This document shows positions 22,705-31,038 of a stretch of 35,052 nt of DNA, piece by piece (within the stretch, counting starts at the first letter, position 1; each line of letters begins with the position of its first letter). Source of the stretch: an uncultured Acetobacteraceae bacterium (GTDB taxonomy: Bacteria; Pseudomonadota; Alphaproteobacteria; Acetobacterales; Acetobacteraceae). The stretch spans positions 1 through 35,052 of the forward strand of contig CAIYDT010000081.1 in the NCBI GenBank assembly GCA_903924985.1, read 5' to 3'. A program made the translations under genes and the position numbers. The notes under the pieces were generated by a model. It was given only the letters and a program-made list of their open reading frames with translations. It did not search any database and had not been told where the DNA came from.

Positions 22705-23910
22705 ATGGCACGCCTTGAGGATATACCCGAACCAACACGAACGGCGGTGGCAAGCATCCCTTGCCCCGCCTTCGAGACGACCCCTTTCGTGGCCGGCCCG
22801 CCGCTGTCCAAACGCCGGGTCGCGATCGTCAGCAGCGCGGCGCTGATCCAGCGCGGCGACAAGCCGTTCCCCTTCGGCTCCGGCGAATGCCGCCCGTTGC
22901 AGCGTAGCTGGGACCCCAACGATATCCTGATCAGCCACGTGTCGATCAACTTCGACCGCGCCGGCTACCAGCGCGACATCAACGTGGTCTACCCGATCGA
23001 TCGCCTGAAGCATCTGGCGATCGACGGCCTGATCGGCAGCGTCGCGAACACCCACTACACTGTCATGGGTTCCACCGACCCAGCCGAGATGGCCGCGTCC
23101 GCCGACTTCATCGCCGCCGCCTTCAAGGCCGACCACGTCGACGCCGTCGTCCTCGCCCCCGTTTGACCGCTGTGCACCCGCGCCGTGAGCGCGATGGCAC
23201 ATATGCTGGAAGAACGGGGCCTGCCGACAACGGTTTTGGCGCTGGTGCTGCCCCAGGTCGAGAAGACCCGCCCGCCCCGCGCCCTGATGACCCCCTTCAT
23301 GCTCGGACGCCCGCTGGGTGAGCCTGGGGATTCCGACTTCCAGCGCCGCGTGCTGCTGCAAGCGTTGCGGTTGCTGGAGCGAACGGACGGGCCGGTCATC
23401 CTGGAGCATTTCCCGGACGATAACCCGAGTCATTTCGACCGGCCGGATTGGGTGCCATCGGTGACGGTGCCGCCGCCGGGCGTGTATGACGACGCGGACG
23501 CCTGGGAATCCGCCTTCCGCGACGAACTCGAACTGATCTTACCGGCCTGGGAACGATTCGAGGCTCGGTTTGGCCGCTCCACGGTCGGGCTGTCCGGTCA
23601 GTCCTTGCAGGATTGGCCGGATTTCGCAACGTCCTTCCTGAACGGCGCTTTGCCGACAGTGCCGCTGCATGACACCCCGGCTTTGGCATTGCGCTTCCTG
23701 TGCGATGACATCAAGGCAATGTACGGGGAGGCCGCGCAGGCCGACGGACCCGCATCCTCCGCCGGGCAGATCGACCGGTGGTTCTGGCGGGAGACGGTCG
23801 CAGGGCAACTGCTGATCGCGCTTCGGAGCAAGGCAATGGAGAGCGAGAACAACGCTCTGAAAACGGTGGGCGGGCGGTTCTTCGTGCCGGTGCCGTATTT
23901 GCCGGGGTGA
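22705..23910 (+). CDS. GrdB/PrdB-family selenoprotein, in-frame UGA at codon 154
   Basis: The gene starts MARLEDIPEP with GGGAGA 8 nt upstream and runs for 402 codons if the TGA at 23164-23166 is read through. The N-terminal half has family text: RRVAIVSSAALIQRGDKPF, ISHVSINFDRAGYQRDINVV, YPIDRLKHLA, GLIGSVANTHYTVMG, and VDAVVLAPV just before the TGA. The next codons give PLCTRAVSAMAHMLEERGLP, aligning with the U-x-x-C-T-R segment where glycine/betaine/D-proline reductases carry selenocysteine. The result is U154-x-x-C157. A hairpin at 23171-23201 fits a bacterial SECIS. The downstream half (to SLQDWPDFATSF and VGGRFFVPVPYLPG) stays in frame for 248 codons and has no ribosome site of its own. 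An ordinary nonsense mutation or sequencing error of a Cys codon (TGC) is the alternative. Confidence 0.8.
23171..23201 (+). promoter_or_regulatory. Candidate bacterial SECIS hairpin
   Basis: TGTGC (23171-23175) pairs with GCACA (23197-23201). After a symmetric 3/3 internal loop, CGCGC (23179-23183) pairs with GCGCG (23189-23193), leaving the pentaloop CGTGA. The apical loop begins 17 nt after the UGA and has a G in its first two positions. These match published constraints for bacterial SECIS elements, which bind SelB. Confidence 0.65.
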
Positions 23911-23919
23911 CACTGAACT

Positions 23920-23950
23920 GCGGGGGGCGGAATGAATTTCCGCCCCCCGC
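23920..23950. terminator. Strong bidirectional hairpin between convergent genes
   Basis: A 13-bp perfect stem, GCGGGGGGCGGAA with TTCCGCCCCCCGC, surrounds a TGAAT loop. It starts 9 nt after the selenoprotein stop and ends 3 nt before the hydrolase stop, so it serves both genes. It has no long T-run. Confidence 0.75.
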
Positions 23951-23953
23951 CTG

Positions 23954-24847
23954 TCAAGCACATGCCGGCAAATGCTCCCTATACCAGGCCAGCGTCGGCG
24001 CCATCACCTGACGGAACGCGTCCCCTGCATAAACCTCGTAGTGTCCCCAGTTTTTCAGCACCACCAACTTCTTCGGCTCCCCCGCTCGGGCGAACAGCGC
24101 CTCGCTCTCATCGCGCGGCACGAGGCGGTCGTTATCGGTGGTGATGAACAGGATGGGGCGGGGCGAGATCTTGTCCACCACCCATTCCGGGTGGAATTCC
24201 AGGGTTTCGTTGATGTATTCCAGCGGGATCTCGCTGACCGCACCTGGATTGCCAGCCCGAGCAGCCGCCGCCAGCGCGGCTGATTGCCGGTCGGGGATGA
24301 GGATGGAACTGCGATCCACGAACTGCGATTGACCGGTCATGACCTGCTTCACCCGGTCGGCATTGGCCAGATCCAGCAGATCGGCGAAGTCGTCCGGGCG
24401 CCGCACGCTACGCATCCAGCGCCGCCCGTTGCCGATGCCGACGACCGAGACCCCGCATTTCACCCGCGGATCGATCGCCGCCGTCCAGGTCACGGTCGCC
24501 CCACCGTAGCTGGTGCCGTACAAACCCAACCGCTGCTCGTCCACCATCGGTTCCGCGCCAAGGAACGTCAGCGCCGCCTGGCTGTCGGTCACCCGCCCAT
24601 GCGGCGCCAGCCGCGATTTGGAGCCATCGCTGTCCCCCCAACCCTTATAGTCGAAGGTCAGCACGACATAGCCGGCCGCGTTCAGTTCCCGCGCATTATC
24701 GGGCAGATAGAGGTCCCGTACCCCGGTATAGCCATGGCACAGCACGATGCCGGCGCGCTTTTCCCCCGGTTTCAGGTCCGGGGGCAGGAACAGATCCCCG
24801 GACAGGCGGGTGCCCTCGCTGTAGAAACTGACCTTTTGGCTGGACAT
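23954..24847 (-). CDS. Alpha/beta hydrolase (S15/dienelactone-hydrolase-like), 297 aa
   Basis: VLCHGYTGVRDLYLPDNARE carries the oxyanion strand (HGY), FDYKGWGDSDG follows, and the nucleophile elbow is GTSYGG with S113. The acid is probably the Asp in FITTDNDRLVP and the His lies in NWGHYEVY. The protein starts with a beta-strand module (KVSFYSEGTRLSGDLFLP), as in X-Pro peptidase-like and acetyl-xylan-esterase-like hydrolases. There is no signal peptide. The ATG at 24847 has GGAGGAA just upstream. It is convergent with the selenoprotein gene and divergent from the hybrid kinase. Ester, amide or thioester substrates are all possible. Confidence 0.88.
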   Translation of the reverse strand: MSSQKVSFYSEGTRLSGDLFLPPDLKPGEKRAGIVLCHGYTGVRDLYLPDNARELNAAGYVVLTFDYKGWGDSDGSKSRLAPHGRVTDSQAALTFLGAEPMVDEQRLGLYGTSYGGATVTWTAAIDPRVKCGVSVVGIGNGRRWMRSVRRPDDFADLLDLANADRVKQVMTGQSQFVDRSSILIPDRQSAALAAAARAGNPGAVSEIPLEYINETLEFHPEWVVDKISPRPILFITTDNDRLVPRDESEALFARAGEPKKLVVLKNWGHYEVYAGDAFRQVMAPTLAWYREHLPACA

Positions 24848-24968
24848 GGCTTCCTCCGTTGGTGTCGGGTAGAAGTCTCCGATCCGTTTGCGGGGCCGTC
24901 AAACCCCGTAAGGCACTCGCGGTCACTCCACGTGGCTCCTCCGGCATATCGGCTTCATTCCGACCCCA

Positions 24969-25002
24969 TACCGTATCGGCACGTTTTATTTCCGATATGG
25001 TA
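24969..25002. promoter_or_regulatory. 11-bp inverted repeat upstream of the hybrid kinase
   Basis: TACCGTATCGG (24969-24979) faces CCGATATGGTA (24992-25002), matching at 10 of 11 positions across a 12-nt T-rich spacer. It lies in the 299-bp divergent intergenic region between the hydrolase and kinase genes, 145 nt before the kinase ATG. An operator is plausible; a hairpin is the alternative. I see nothing else definite in this gap. Confidence 0.45.
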
Positions 25003-25146
25003 GATTGGTGCTGTATGTACGGCATGGCGCCAACCGGCGGATTGCCGCCGCCAGCCCTGTCTCGGACGATACAGACGATACAATTGCCCCCTGGCCCGCT
25101 TGCGCCATTGTGCCATTCTGCGCACCTTGACCAGGACCGCCATACC

Positions 25147-28100
25147 ATGCCCACCGTTCGCTCCTTCGCCAGTGCCGACGTCTCCGCCGGCCGCGTCCCC
25201 CCGCCCACTCCGGAGCAGGAAGCCGCTATCCTGCGCGAAATCGTGCTGGGGCTGCCCGACGCCGTCGCTTATGTCGACCCCGACGACACCATGCGCCTCG
25301 CCAATGACGCATATATGGCGGTCATGGGTTGCGAGCGCGCCGACATCGCCAATTTGCCCACGACCGAAGCCCGTCTGCACTGGCAGTTCGAAACCGGCCG
25401 CCAATCGCTGACCCACCCCACAACCGAAGCAAGCGTCGCCAGCGCCCTGAAGCGCCAGGTGGCCGGCGACGGGACACCCACGATCCGAGAGTTCCTGGGC
25501 CGTATCTACGAGCACCGCTTCATCGACCTGCCGGAGGGGCGGACGATGACGGTGTATCACGACATCACCGCTCTGAAGCAGCAGGAGAACGAGCTGCGGG
25601 AGACGTTGGCCTACGCCGCGGCGATGAACGACGTGCTGAAGGTCATCAGCCGCTCCGCTTTCGACCTGACGACGGTTCTTCGGACCGTCGTCAGCAAGGC
25701 AGCCGAATTGTGCGGCGCCGAACGGGGTATTCTGTATCGCTACCAGGACGGCGCATGCCGCTTCGAAACCGGGTATAATATTCCACCCGGCTACGAGGAG
25801 ATAGAACGCGGCCGCCCCATCCACGCGACCAACCTCACGATCGTGGGGCGGGCGTTGCTGGAACGCCGGACCGTGCAAATCGTCGATACGCTGACCGATC
25901 CGGATTACGTCGGGAAGGACCAGGCGCGCGCTGGCAACGTCCGCTCCCTGCTGGGCGTTCCTCTGTTACGCGATGGGGAGCCGGTCTGCGTGGTGGCGCT
26001 GGCGCGGTCCGTCGTGGAGGCGTTCACCGACCGGCAGATCGAGATGGTGACCAGCTTCGCCGATCAGGCTGTTATCGCCATCGAGAATGCCCGCCTGCTG
26101 GAGGAATTACAAAACGCGCGGCAGGAGGCCGAACGCGAACGCGCGCTGATGCGCACCATCCTGGACAACGTGACCGACGGCATGGCGTTGTACGAGGCCA
26201 ATGGCGATATCGCGCTGTGGAACAACGCGATGTACGAAATCAACAGCTTTCCCAGAGACGTGTTCGCGCAGTTCCGCAACGTTCGGGAAAGCCTACGATG
26301 GCAGCTGGAAAACGGCTCGATCCCCCGCCAGCACTCCACGCTGGACGAGGATGTCGAGACATGCGTGCGACCGTTCTGCGCACCTAACCCGATCGCGCTG
26401 ACCCGCCACCGGCCGAATGGGCGATGGGTCGACATCCGCTGGTCCACTCTGCCGGACGGGCGCCGGCTGGTGACGCACCATGACGTGACCGACCTGAAGC
26501 AGCGGGAACTTGAACTGCGCCAGGCACACGATGCCACAGAACAATCGCGCGCCACGATGCAGATCGTGCTGGAAACCATGACTGACGGCGTCACCCTGTG
26601 CGAGCCAGATGGCACCATCATCCAGTCCAACGACGCAGCCTACGCCGTCAACGGCATTCCGCGCACACTGGTGGAAATAGGCAACATCGCCGATCGCATA
26701 GGCTGGCTGGTGCAACAGGCCGATCCCGGGCGGACGCCAGAGGCCGACGACGCGGATCTGGCCAGACACATTGCGCTTTTCCGCGCCGGCGATCCCTTCC
26801 ACCCCGCCGCACTGCGCCCGAACGGCCGCTGGGTCGAGCGGCGCATCCAAATATTGCGGGATGGCCGCAAGCTGGTCGTCCACCGCGATGTTACTGATCT
26901 AAAACAACAAGAAATTCAGTTACAACAGGCTCGCGACGCGACCGAACGGGCACGCACGCTGATGGAGACCGTGCTCGACAATATGACCGACGGTGTGATC
27001 CTGTGGGACGGCGACGGCGACTGGCTTTATGCGAACAAGGCATTCTACGACATTCAACAAACGTCCCAGGACCGTCTTGCGAAGCTGCGCCGTTTCGGCG
27101 CGATGATGGATGCCCTGGTGGAGCGCAATCCGATCGATGCGGCGTTCCGCGACGCCGCGAACGAACGGTTCCAGCGGGCGGACGGCGAAGCGAAATTGCG
27201 GGCGACCCATGACGGGCGGTGGGTGGAAGGGGCGTTTCACCGCACCGCCGACGGTGGCACGCTGGGCGTTTTCCGCGACGTCACCGCCATGAAAGTACAG
27301 GAGGACCGCCTCGCGCACGAGCGAGGCGTCATGCAAGCCATTCTCGATAACATGACGGACGGTGTGGCACTGTGCGAGGCGGATGGTACGATGGTTTTAC
27401 GGAACAACGCGATATACGATATGAATGCGTTTCCGCGCGAAGAATTCGCGGCATACACCAATATCAGCCAGGCGCTCGTCTGGCAGCTGGAGCGCGGCCT
27501 TATACCTTGTAGTCATGGGGCGATTGAGGCTGAGGTCGACGCGCTGATGGAGGCATTTGGCGCTGGCCCCACCCACCGTCCGGCAAGGCTCAGATTGAAT
27601 GGTCTTTGGGTCGAAGCCAATTCTATCGTCCTTCCCGATGGAAGGCGACTGCTGACACACCGTGATGTAACCGAATTGAAAAAGCGAGAGGAGCGTATCG
27701 CCGAAGAACGCGACGCCGCCGAACAGGCCCGCTCGGAAGCGGAAGCTGCCAACCAGGCAAAATCGACTTTTTTGGCGACCATGAGCCACGAAATCCGTAC
27801 CCCGATGAATGGCGTGCTGGGCATGATGGACGTGCTCGAGCACCAAAGCATGAGCCAGGACCAAAAAAATACCGTCGCTGTCATGCGGGATTCCGCGACC
27901 TCGTTGCTGCGCATTATCGACGACTTACTGGATTTCTCGAAAATCGAAGCCGGACGGATGGAGCTGGAGGAAGCCCCGTTCTCGCTGTCCGATATAGTTA
28001 CAGGTTCCGTCCGGTCCTTGCGGGCGCAGACGATGGCAAAAGGTATCAGGCTGGCCGCGGCGATCGACCCAGGTTCCGCGGACGCACTGATCGGCGATTC

Positions 28101-29229
28101 CACCCGGGTGCGGCAGATCCTGTTCAACCTGCTGGGCAACGCGGTGAAGTTCACCGAGCAGGGGAGCATCCATGTGCGCGCCGGCACCGAACCGCTGGGC
28201 GGCGGGCGTCAGCTTGTCACCCTGACGGTGGCCGATACGGGGATCGGCATGGACGCCGAACAGCAGTCCCGGCTGTTCCAGCCCTTCGCGCAGGCCGACA
28301 GCTCCACCACCCGCCGGTTCGGCGGCACCGGACTCGGCTTGTCGATCGTGCGCCGGCTGGCGCAGCTGATGGGCGGCGACGTCGCGGCAGAAAGCGCCCC
28401 GAACCAGGGTTCGGTCTTTAGTGTCACCTTGCCGCTCCGCGCGGCGCCGGCCCTTGTCCAATCGGACGATACGGTTCGGCCCCTGGAGCAGCTCACGGCG
28501 ATCAGCGGCAAATTGCTGGTGGTCGACGATCATCCCATCAACCGAGAGGTTATGGTCCGCCAACTTGAGCTGCTCGGCCTGAGCGCCGACACGGCGGAGG
28601 ACGGCCTGGCGGCCCTGGAACTATGGCGTCCAGGACGTTACGCTGCCGTGCTGGCCGATATACACATGCCCCGCATGGACGGCTACGGCCTGACCGACGC
28701 AATCCGCCAGCGGGAACGGACGGGCGGCACCGCCCGCACCCCAATCATGGCCGTTACCGCCAATGCCATGCGCGGCGAGGAGGAACGCTGCCTCGCGGCC
28801 GGCATGGATGCCTATATCGCCAAACCCGTCAGCCTGCCGCGCCTGCGGGAAACCCTGCTGCGCTGGGTAGAGGTGGGTCAGCGGGAACTCGCGATATCCA
28901 CTCCGATCAAGACCGGTATCGACCGGGAGCGGTTGAAGGACTGGATGGGCGACGACCCGGACGCGATCGACTCCCTGCTGCGGCGTTTCGTCGACAGCGC
29001 CCAGGAGTCGGCACACAGCATCGATATGTCCTTGCAGCAAAAAGACCTGCCGGCGGCGGCGACGGCGGCGCACAAGCTGAAGGGTGCATCCCTTGCCGTG
29101 GGCGCCATCGCGCTGGCGGAAATCTCCGCCTGCATCGAAACCTGCGCCAAGGAGGGGAAACACGCTGTTTGCGCCGTGGCGATGGACGCGTTGGGTATAG
29201 AGATGCGGGCGCTGCGGGCGTCGGTTTAA
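25147..29229 (+). CDS. Hybrid sensor histidine kinase with 5 PAS-type modules, GAF, REC and Hpt
   Basis: This 1360-aa tripartite kinase has no obvious membrane span, so it is probably cytosolic. Domains in order are: a PAS_7-like module (about 28-145); GAF (about 165-320, ELCGAERGILYRYQDG to FADQAVIAIENARLLEEL); and four further PAS_7-like modules starting at residues 335, 471, 606 and 729. Each of those opens I/VLDN-x-TDGV/M and most close with a DVTDLK-type linker. HisKA follows, with H881 in MSHEIRTPMNGVLGMM, then HATPase_c with FNLLGNAVKFTEQG, DTGIGMD and GGTGLGLSIVRRL. REC has D1171 (VLADIHMPRMDG) and Hpt has H1309 (AAHKLKGAS). The full phosphorelay set needs a separate response regulator, and the orphan at 19966 is one candidate. 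The ATG at 25147 was chosen because the upstream residues lack family character. The signal sensed is unknown. Confidence 0.93.
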   Translation: MPTVRSFASADVSAGRVPPPTPEQEAAILREIVLGLPDAVAYVDPDDTMRLANDAYMAVMGCERADIANLPTTEARLHWQFETGRQSLTHPTTEASVASALKRQVAGDGTPTIREFLGRIYEHRFIDLPEGRTMTVYHDITALKQQENELRETLAYAAAMNDVLKVISRSAFDLTTVLRTVVSKAAELCGAERGILYRYQDGACRFETGYNIPPGYEEIERGRPIHATNLTIVGRALLERRTVQIVDTLTDPDYVGKDQARAGNVRSLLGVPLLRDGEPVCVVALARSVVEAFTDRQIEMVTSFADQAVIAIENARLLEELQNARQEAERERALMRTILDNVTDGMALYEANGDIALWNNAMYEINSFPRDVFAQFRNVRESLRWQLENGSIPRQHSTLDEDVETCVRPFCAPNPIALTRHRPNGRWVDIRWSTLPDGRRLVTHHDVTDLKQRELELRQAHDATEQSRATMQIVLETMTDGVTLCEPDGTIIQSNDAAYAVNGIPRTLVEIGNIADRIGWLVQQADPGRTPEADDADLARHIALFRAGDPFHPAALRPNGRWVERRIQILRDGRKLVVHRDVTDLKQQEIQLQQARDATERARTLMETVLDNMTDGVILWDGDGDWLYANKAFYDIQQTSQDRLAKLRRFGAMMDALVERNPIDAAFRDAANERFQRADGEAKLRATHDGRWVEGAFHRTADGGTLGVFRDVTAMKVQEDRLAHERGVMQAILDNMTDGVALCEADGTMVLRNNAIYDMNAFPREEFAAYTNISQALVWQLERGLIPCSHGAIEAEVDALMEAFGAGPTHRPARLRLNGLWVEANSIVLPDGRRLLTHRDVTELKKREERIAEERDAAEQARSEAEAANQAKSTFLATMSHEIRTPMNGVLGMMDVLEHQSMSQDQKNTVAVMRDSATSLLRIIDDLLDFSKIEAGRMELEEAPFSLSDIVTGSVRSLRAQTMAKGIRLAAAIDPGSADALIGDSTRVRQILFNLLGNAVKFTEQGSIHVRAGTEPLGGGRQLVTLTVADTGIGMDAEQQSRLFQPFAQADSSTTRRFGGTGLGLSIVRRLAQLMGGDVAAESAPNQGSVFSVTLPLRAAPALVQSDDTVRPLEQLTAISGKLLVVDDHPINREVMVRQLELLGLSADTAEDGLAALELWRPGRYAAVLADIHMPRMDGYGLTDAIRQRERTGGTARTPIMAVTANAMRGEEERCLAAGMDAYIAKPVSLPRLRETLLRWVEVGQRELAISTPIKTGIDRERLKDWMGDDPDAIDSLLRRFVDSAQESAHSIDMSLQQKDLPAAATAAHKLKGASLAVGAIALAEISACIETCAKEGKHAVCAVAMDALGIEMRALRASV

Positions 29230-29317
29230 CCGCCGTCAGGCCACCGGTTTTGCTCCACTTACGAACGAACCATTGGGGTGGCCAAACGGTGATGCAGCCA
29301 TTACTCTATCCGGCAGA

Positions 29318-29680
29318 ATGATAATGCGCCGCCCGCCATCGCTGGGAATGCTGCTCGCTTTGCTCGCGTTGATCGCGCAGCTGGGCTTTGGCACGGCGTT
29401 GCCGCGGTCGGACGCGGACGCCGTCCTGGCCGCCACGACGCTCTGTCACAGCGACGACGGCGGGCCGGCACCATCGGCGCCGCATACGCCAGACTGCGTA
29501 CTCTGCTCGCTTTGCGCCACCGTCGCCAGCACGGTGTTTATGCTGCCGGCGGACGGGCCGGCGATCCCGCCGCCGCTCACCATTGCGATCGTTCGCGCGT
29601 CGGAACTGCCGCAAGCGACGGCTCCCCCCGCGACATCGCGCTTCGTCGCCCAGCCACGAGCGCCCCCCTTCCAGGCCTGA
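29318..29680 (+). CDS. DUF2946-like exported cysteine protein, 120 aa
   Basis: This small protein has an N-terminal signal or anchor (MRRPPSLGMLLALLALIAQL). CHSDDGG and then DCVLCSLC follow, the paired His/Cys pattern of the DUF2946 group often found beside copper genes. The tail is Pro/Ala-rich. The CHSDD and CVLCSLC cysteines could bind Cu(I), but this is an inference. Start choice is uncertain: ATG at 29318 or 29324, each with a weak ribosome site. It opens the copper operon and lies 66 bp before the next gene; that gap contains a CGGCCGG/CCGGCCG hairpin. Confidence 0.68.
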   Translation: MIMRRPPSLGMLLALLALIAQLGFGTALPRSDADAVLAATTLCHSDDGGPAPSAPHTPDCVLCSLCATVASTVFMLPADGPAIPPPLTIAIVRASELPQATAPPATSRFVAQPRAPPFQA

Positions 29681-29746
29681 GTTCCCTGTCGCCGGCCGGT
29701 TGCACCCCTCCGGCCGAACCGTCGCACTCATGGTTTGGAATATGAC

Positions 29747-30691
29747 ATGTCCCGCCCTTCCCCCGTCGCAGCCGCCACCGCCGGCGCCATGCTGTTTGCC
29801 GCGCCCGTGCACGCCCATGGCGTCGCCGGCGCGCACCTGTTCGTCAGCACGCTGCTGATCGACGATCCCAACGTCGCCGATGAGGCGAGCCTGCCCACCT
29901 TCATGTGGCTGCCGCAGCCCAGCGACAGCAACCCGGCACCGATCGCCTCCAGCATCGGCATCGAGATCGACAAGCGCCTGACCGAGAACTTCGGGATCGC
30001 CGTCAACACCGGCTACTCGTGGCTGCGAACGCCCGGCCAGAAAACCGCCAACGGCTGGCAGAATCTGGCGGTGACGACGAAGTATAAGCTTTACGTCAGC
30101 GCCGAGCATGAGTTCATGCTGTCGGTCGGGGTGACGCGGAACATCGCCCGCACAGGCGCCAACGGCGACAATGGAGCGACACTTGGCAACGCCGACAGCA
30201 GTTCCACCACGCCGAAGATCTACTTCGGCAAGGGGTTCGGGGACCTGCCGATCGGCCCGCTCCGAGCGCTCGCGCTGACCGGTACGCTGGGCCTTCAGGT
30301 CGCTGACAAGGCGTTGAAATACGACGTCAACGGCAATGCCAATAACGGGCTGGCCAATCAGTGGCAGGGCGGCCTGTCGTTGCAATACAGCATCCGCTAC
30401 CTGGAATCTCAGGTGAAGGATTATGGGCTGCCGGAGCTCGTCAAACGCCTGACCCCGTTAGTGGAGATGTCTTGGTCGTCCCCGGCCAGCAAGCCGAACA
30501 ACAGCAGCATCCAATACCTGATCGGCGCCGGCGTGGCGTATACCGCGACCGACTATGCCGTAACCATCGAAGCGCTGATTCCCGGCAACAAGCAGACCGG
30601 CTCGCATATGGGTTTCGTCGCTCAGTTCCACCTCTATTTCGACGACATGTTCCCCAACAGCCTCGGCAAGCCGGTGTCGCGATGGTGGTAA
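29747..30691 (+). CDS. Exported beta-rich protein in the copper operon, 314 aa
   Basis: I do not recognise a named family. A signal peptide is clear (MSRPSPVAAATAGAMLFAAP with cleavage near VHAHG). The rest alternates hydrophobic and polar residues, with many amphipathic strands such as FGIAVNTGYSWL, EFMLSVGVTRNIA, ALALTGTLGLQV and GFVAQFHLYFDD. That suggests an outer-membrane beta-barrel or transporter-like porin. The mature N-terminus HAHGVAGAHLF is His-rich. It overlaps the copC start by 10 nt, so it is cotranscribed. A role in copper passage or sensing at the outer membrane follows from context only. Confidence 0.72.
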   Translation: MSRPSPVAAATAGAMLFAAPVHAHGVAGAHLFVSTLLIDDPNVADEASLPTFMWLPQPSDSNPAPIASSIGIEIDKRLTENFGIAVNTGYSWLRTPGQKTANGWQNLAVTTKYKLYVSAEHEFMLSVGVTRNIARTGANGDNGATLGNADSSSTTPKIYFGKGFGDLPIGPLRALALTGTLGLQVADKALKYDVNGNANNGLANQWQGGLSLQYSIRYLESQVKDYGLPELVKRLTPLVEMSWSSPASKPNNSSIQYLIGAGVAYTATDYAVTIEALIPGNKQTGSHMGFVAQFHLYFDDMFPNSLGKPVSRWW

Positions 30692-31038
30692 GCCGCACGA
30701 TCTTTGTAGTAGGGGCGCTGCTGGCGGCGCCCCCGGCCTTCGCCCATGCGTTTCTGGCACACGCCAGTCCATCCGCCGGCGCCGAACTACGGGCTGCCCC
30801 CCCCGCGGTCACGATCACCTTTACCGAGGGGGTGGAGCCGCATTTCTCCACCATCGAGGTGCGGGACTCCGTCGGCGCGCGGCTGGATACGGGAACGCCC
30901 CACACGGAGGGCAAGATCGAAATCCTGGCGGTAAGCCTGCCGAAACTGCCACCCGGACGCTACACGGTGATCTGGCATGCCACCTCGGTCGACACCCATA
31001 AGACTGAAGGAAGATTCACCTTCTCGGTCCTGCCCTAG
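30682..31038 (+). CDS. copC: CopC-domain periplasmic copper-binding protein
   Basis: CopC binds copper in the periplasm and works with CopD. After a signal peptide (VVSRTIFVVGALLAAPPAFA) the mature protein begins HAFLAHASPSAGAEL, with the N-terminal His and conserved HA-x-L-x-x-x-x-P start. VTITFTEGVEPHFSTIEVRD and the closing WHATSVDTHKTEGRFTFSV carry the Asp/His positions of the Cu(II) site. At 118 aa the length is typical. The start lies inside the end of the upstream gene, and the stop abuts the copD ATG directly, so translation is coupled. Confidence 0.92.
   Translation: MVVSRTIFVVGALLAAPPAFAHAFLAHASPSAGAELRAAPPAVTITFTEGVEPHFSTIEVRDSVGARLDTGTPHTEGKIEILAVSLPKLPPGRYTVIWHATSVDTHKTEGRFTFSVLP

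Noticed and set aside
23185-23910. Independent gene starting at the GTG at 23185
   Set aside because: There is no ribosome site, the start lies in the loop of the SECIS-like hairpin, and it would begin mid-domain. The in-frame junction at the TGA fits one recoded protein better.
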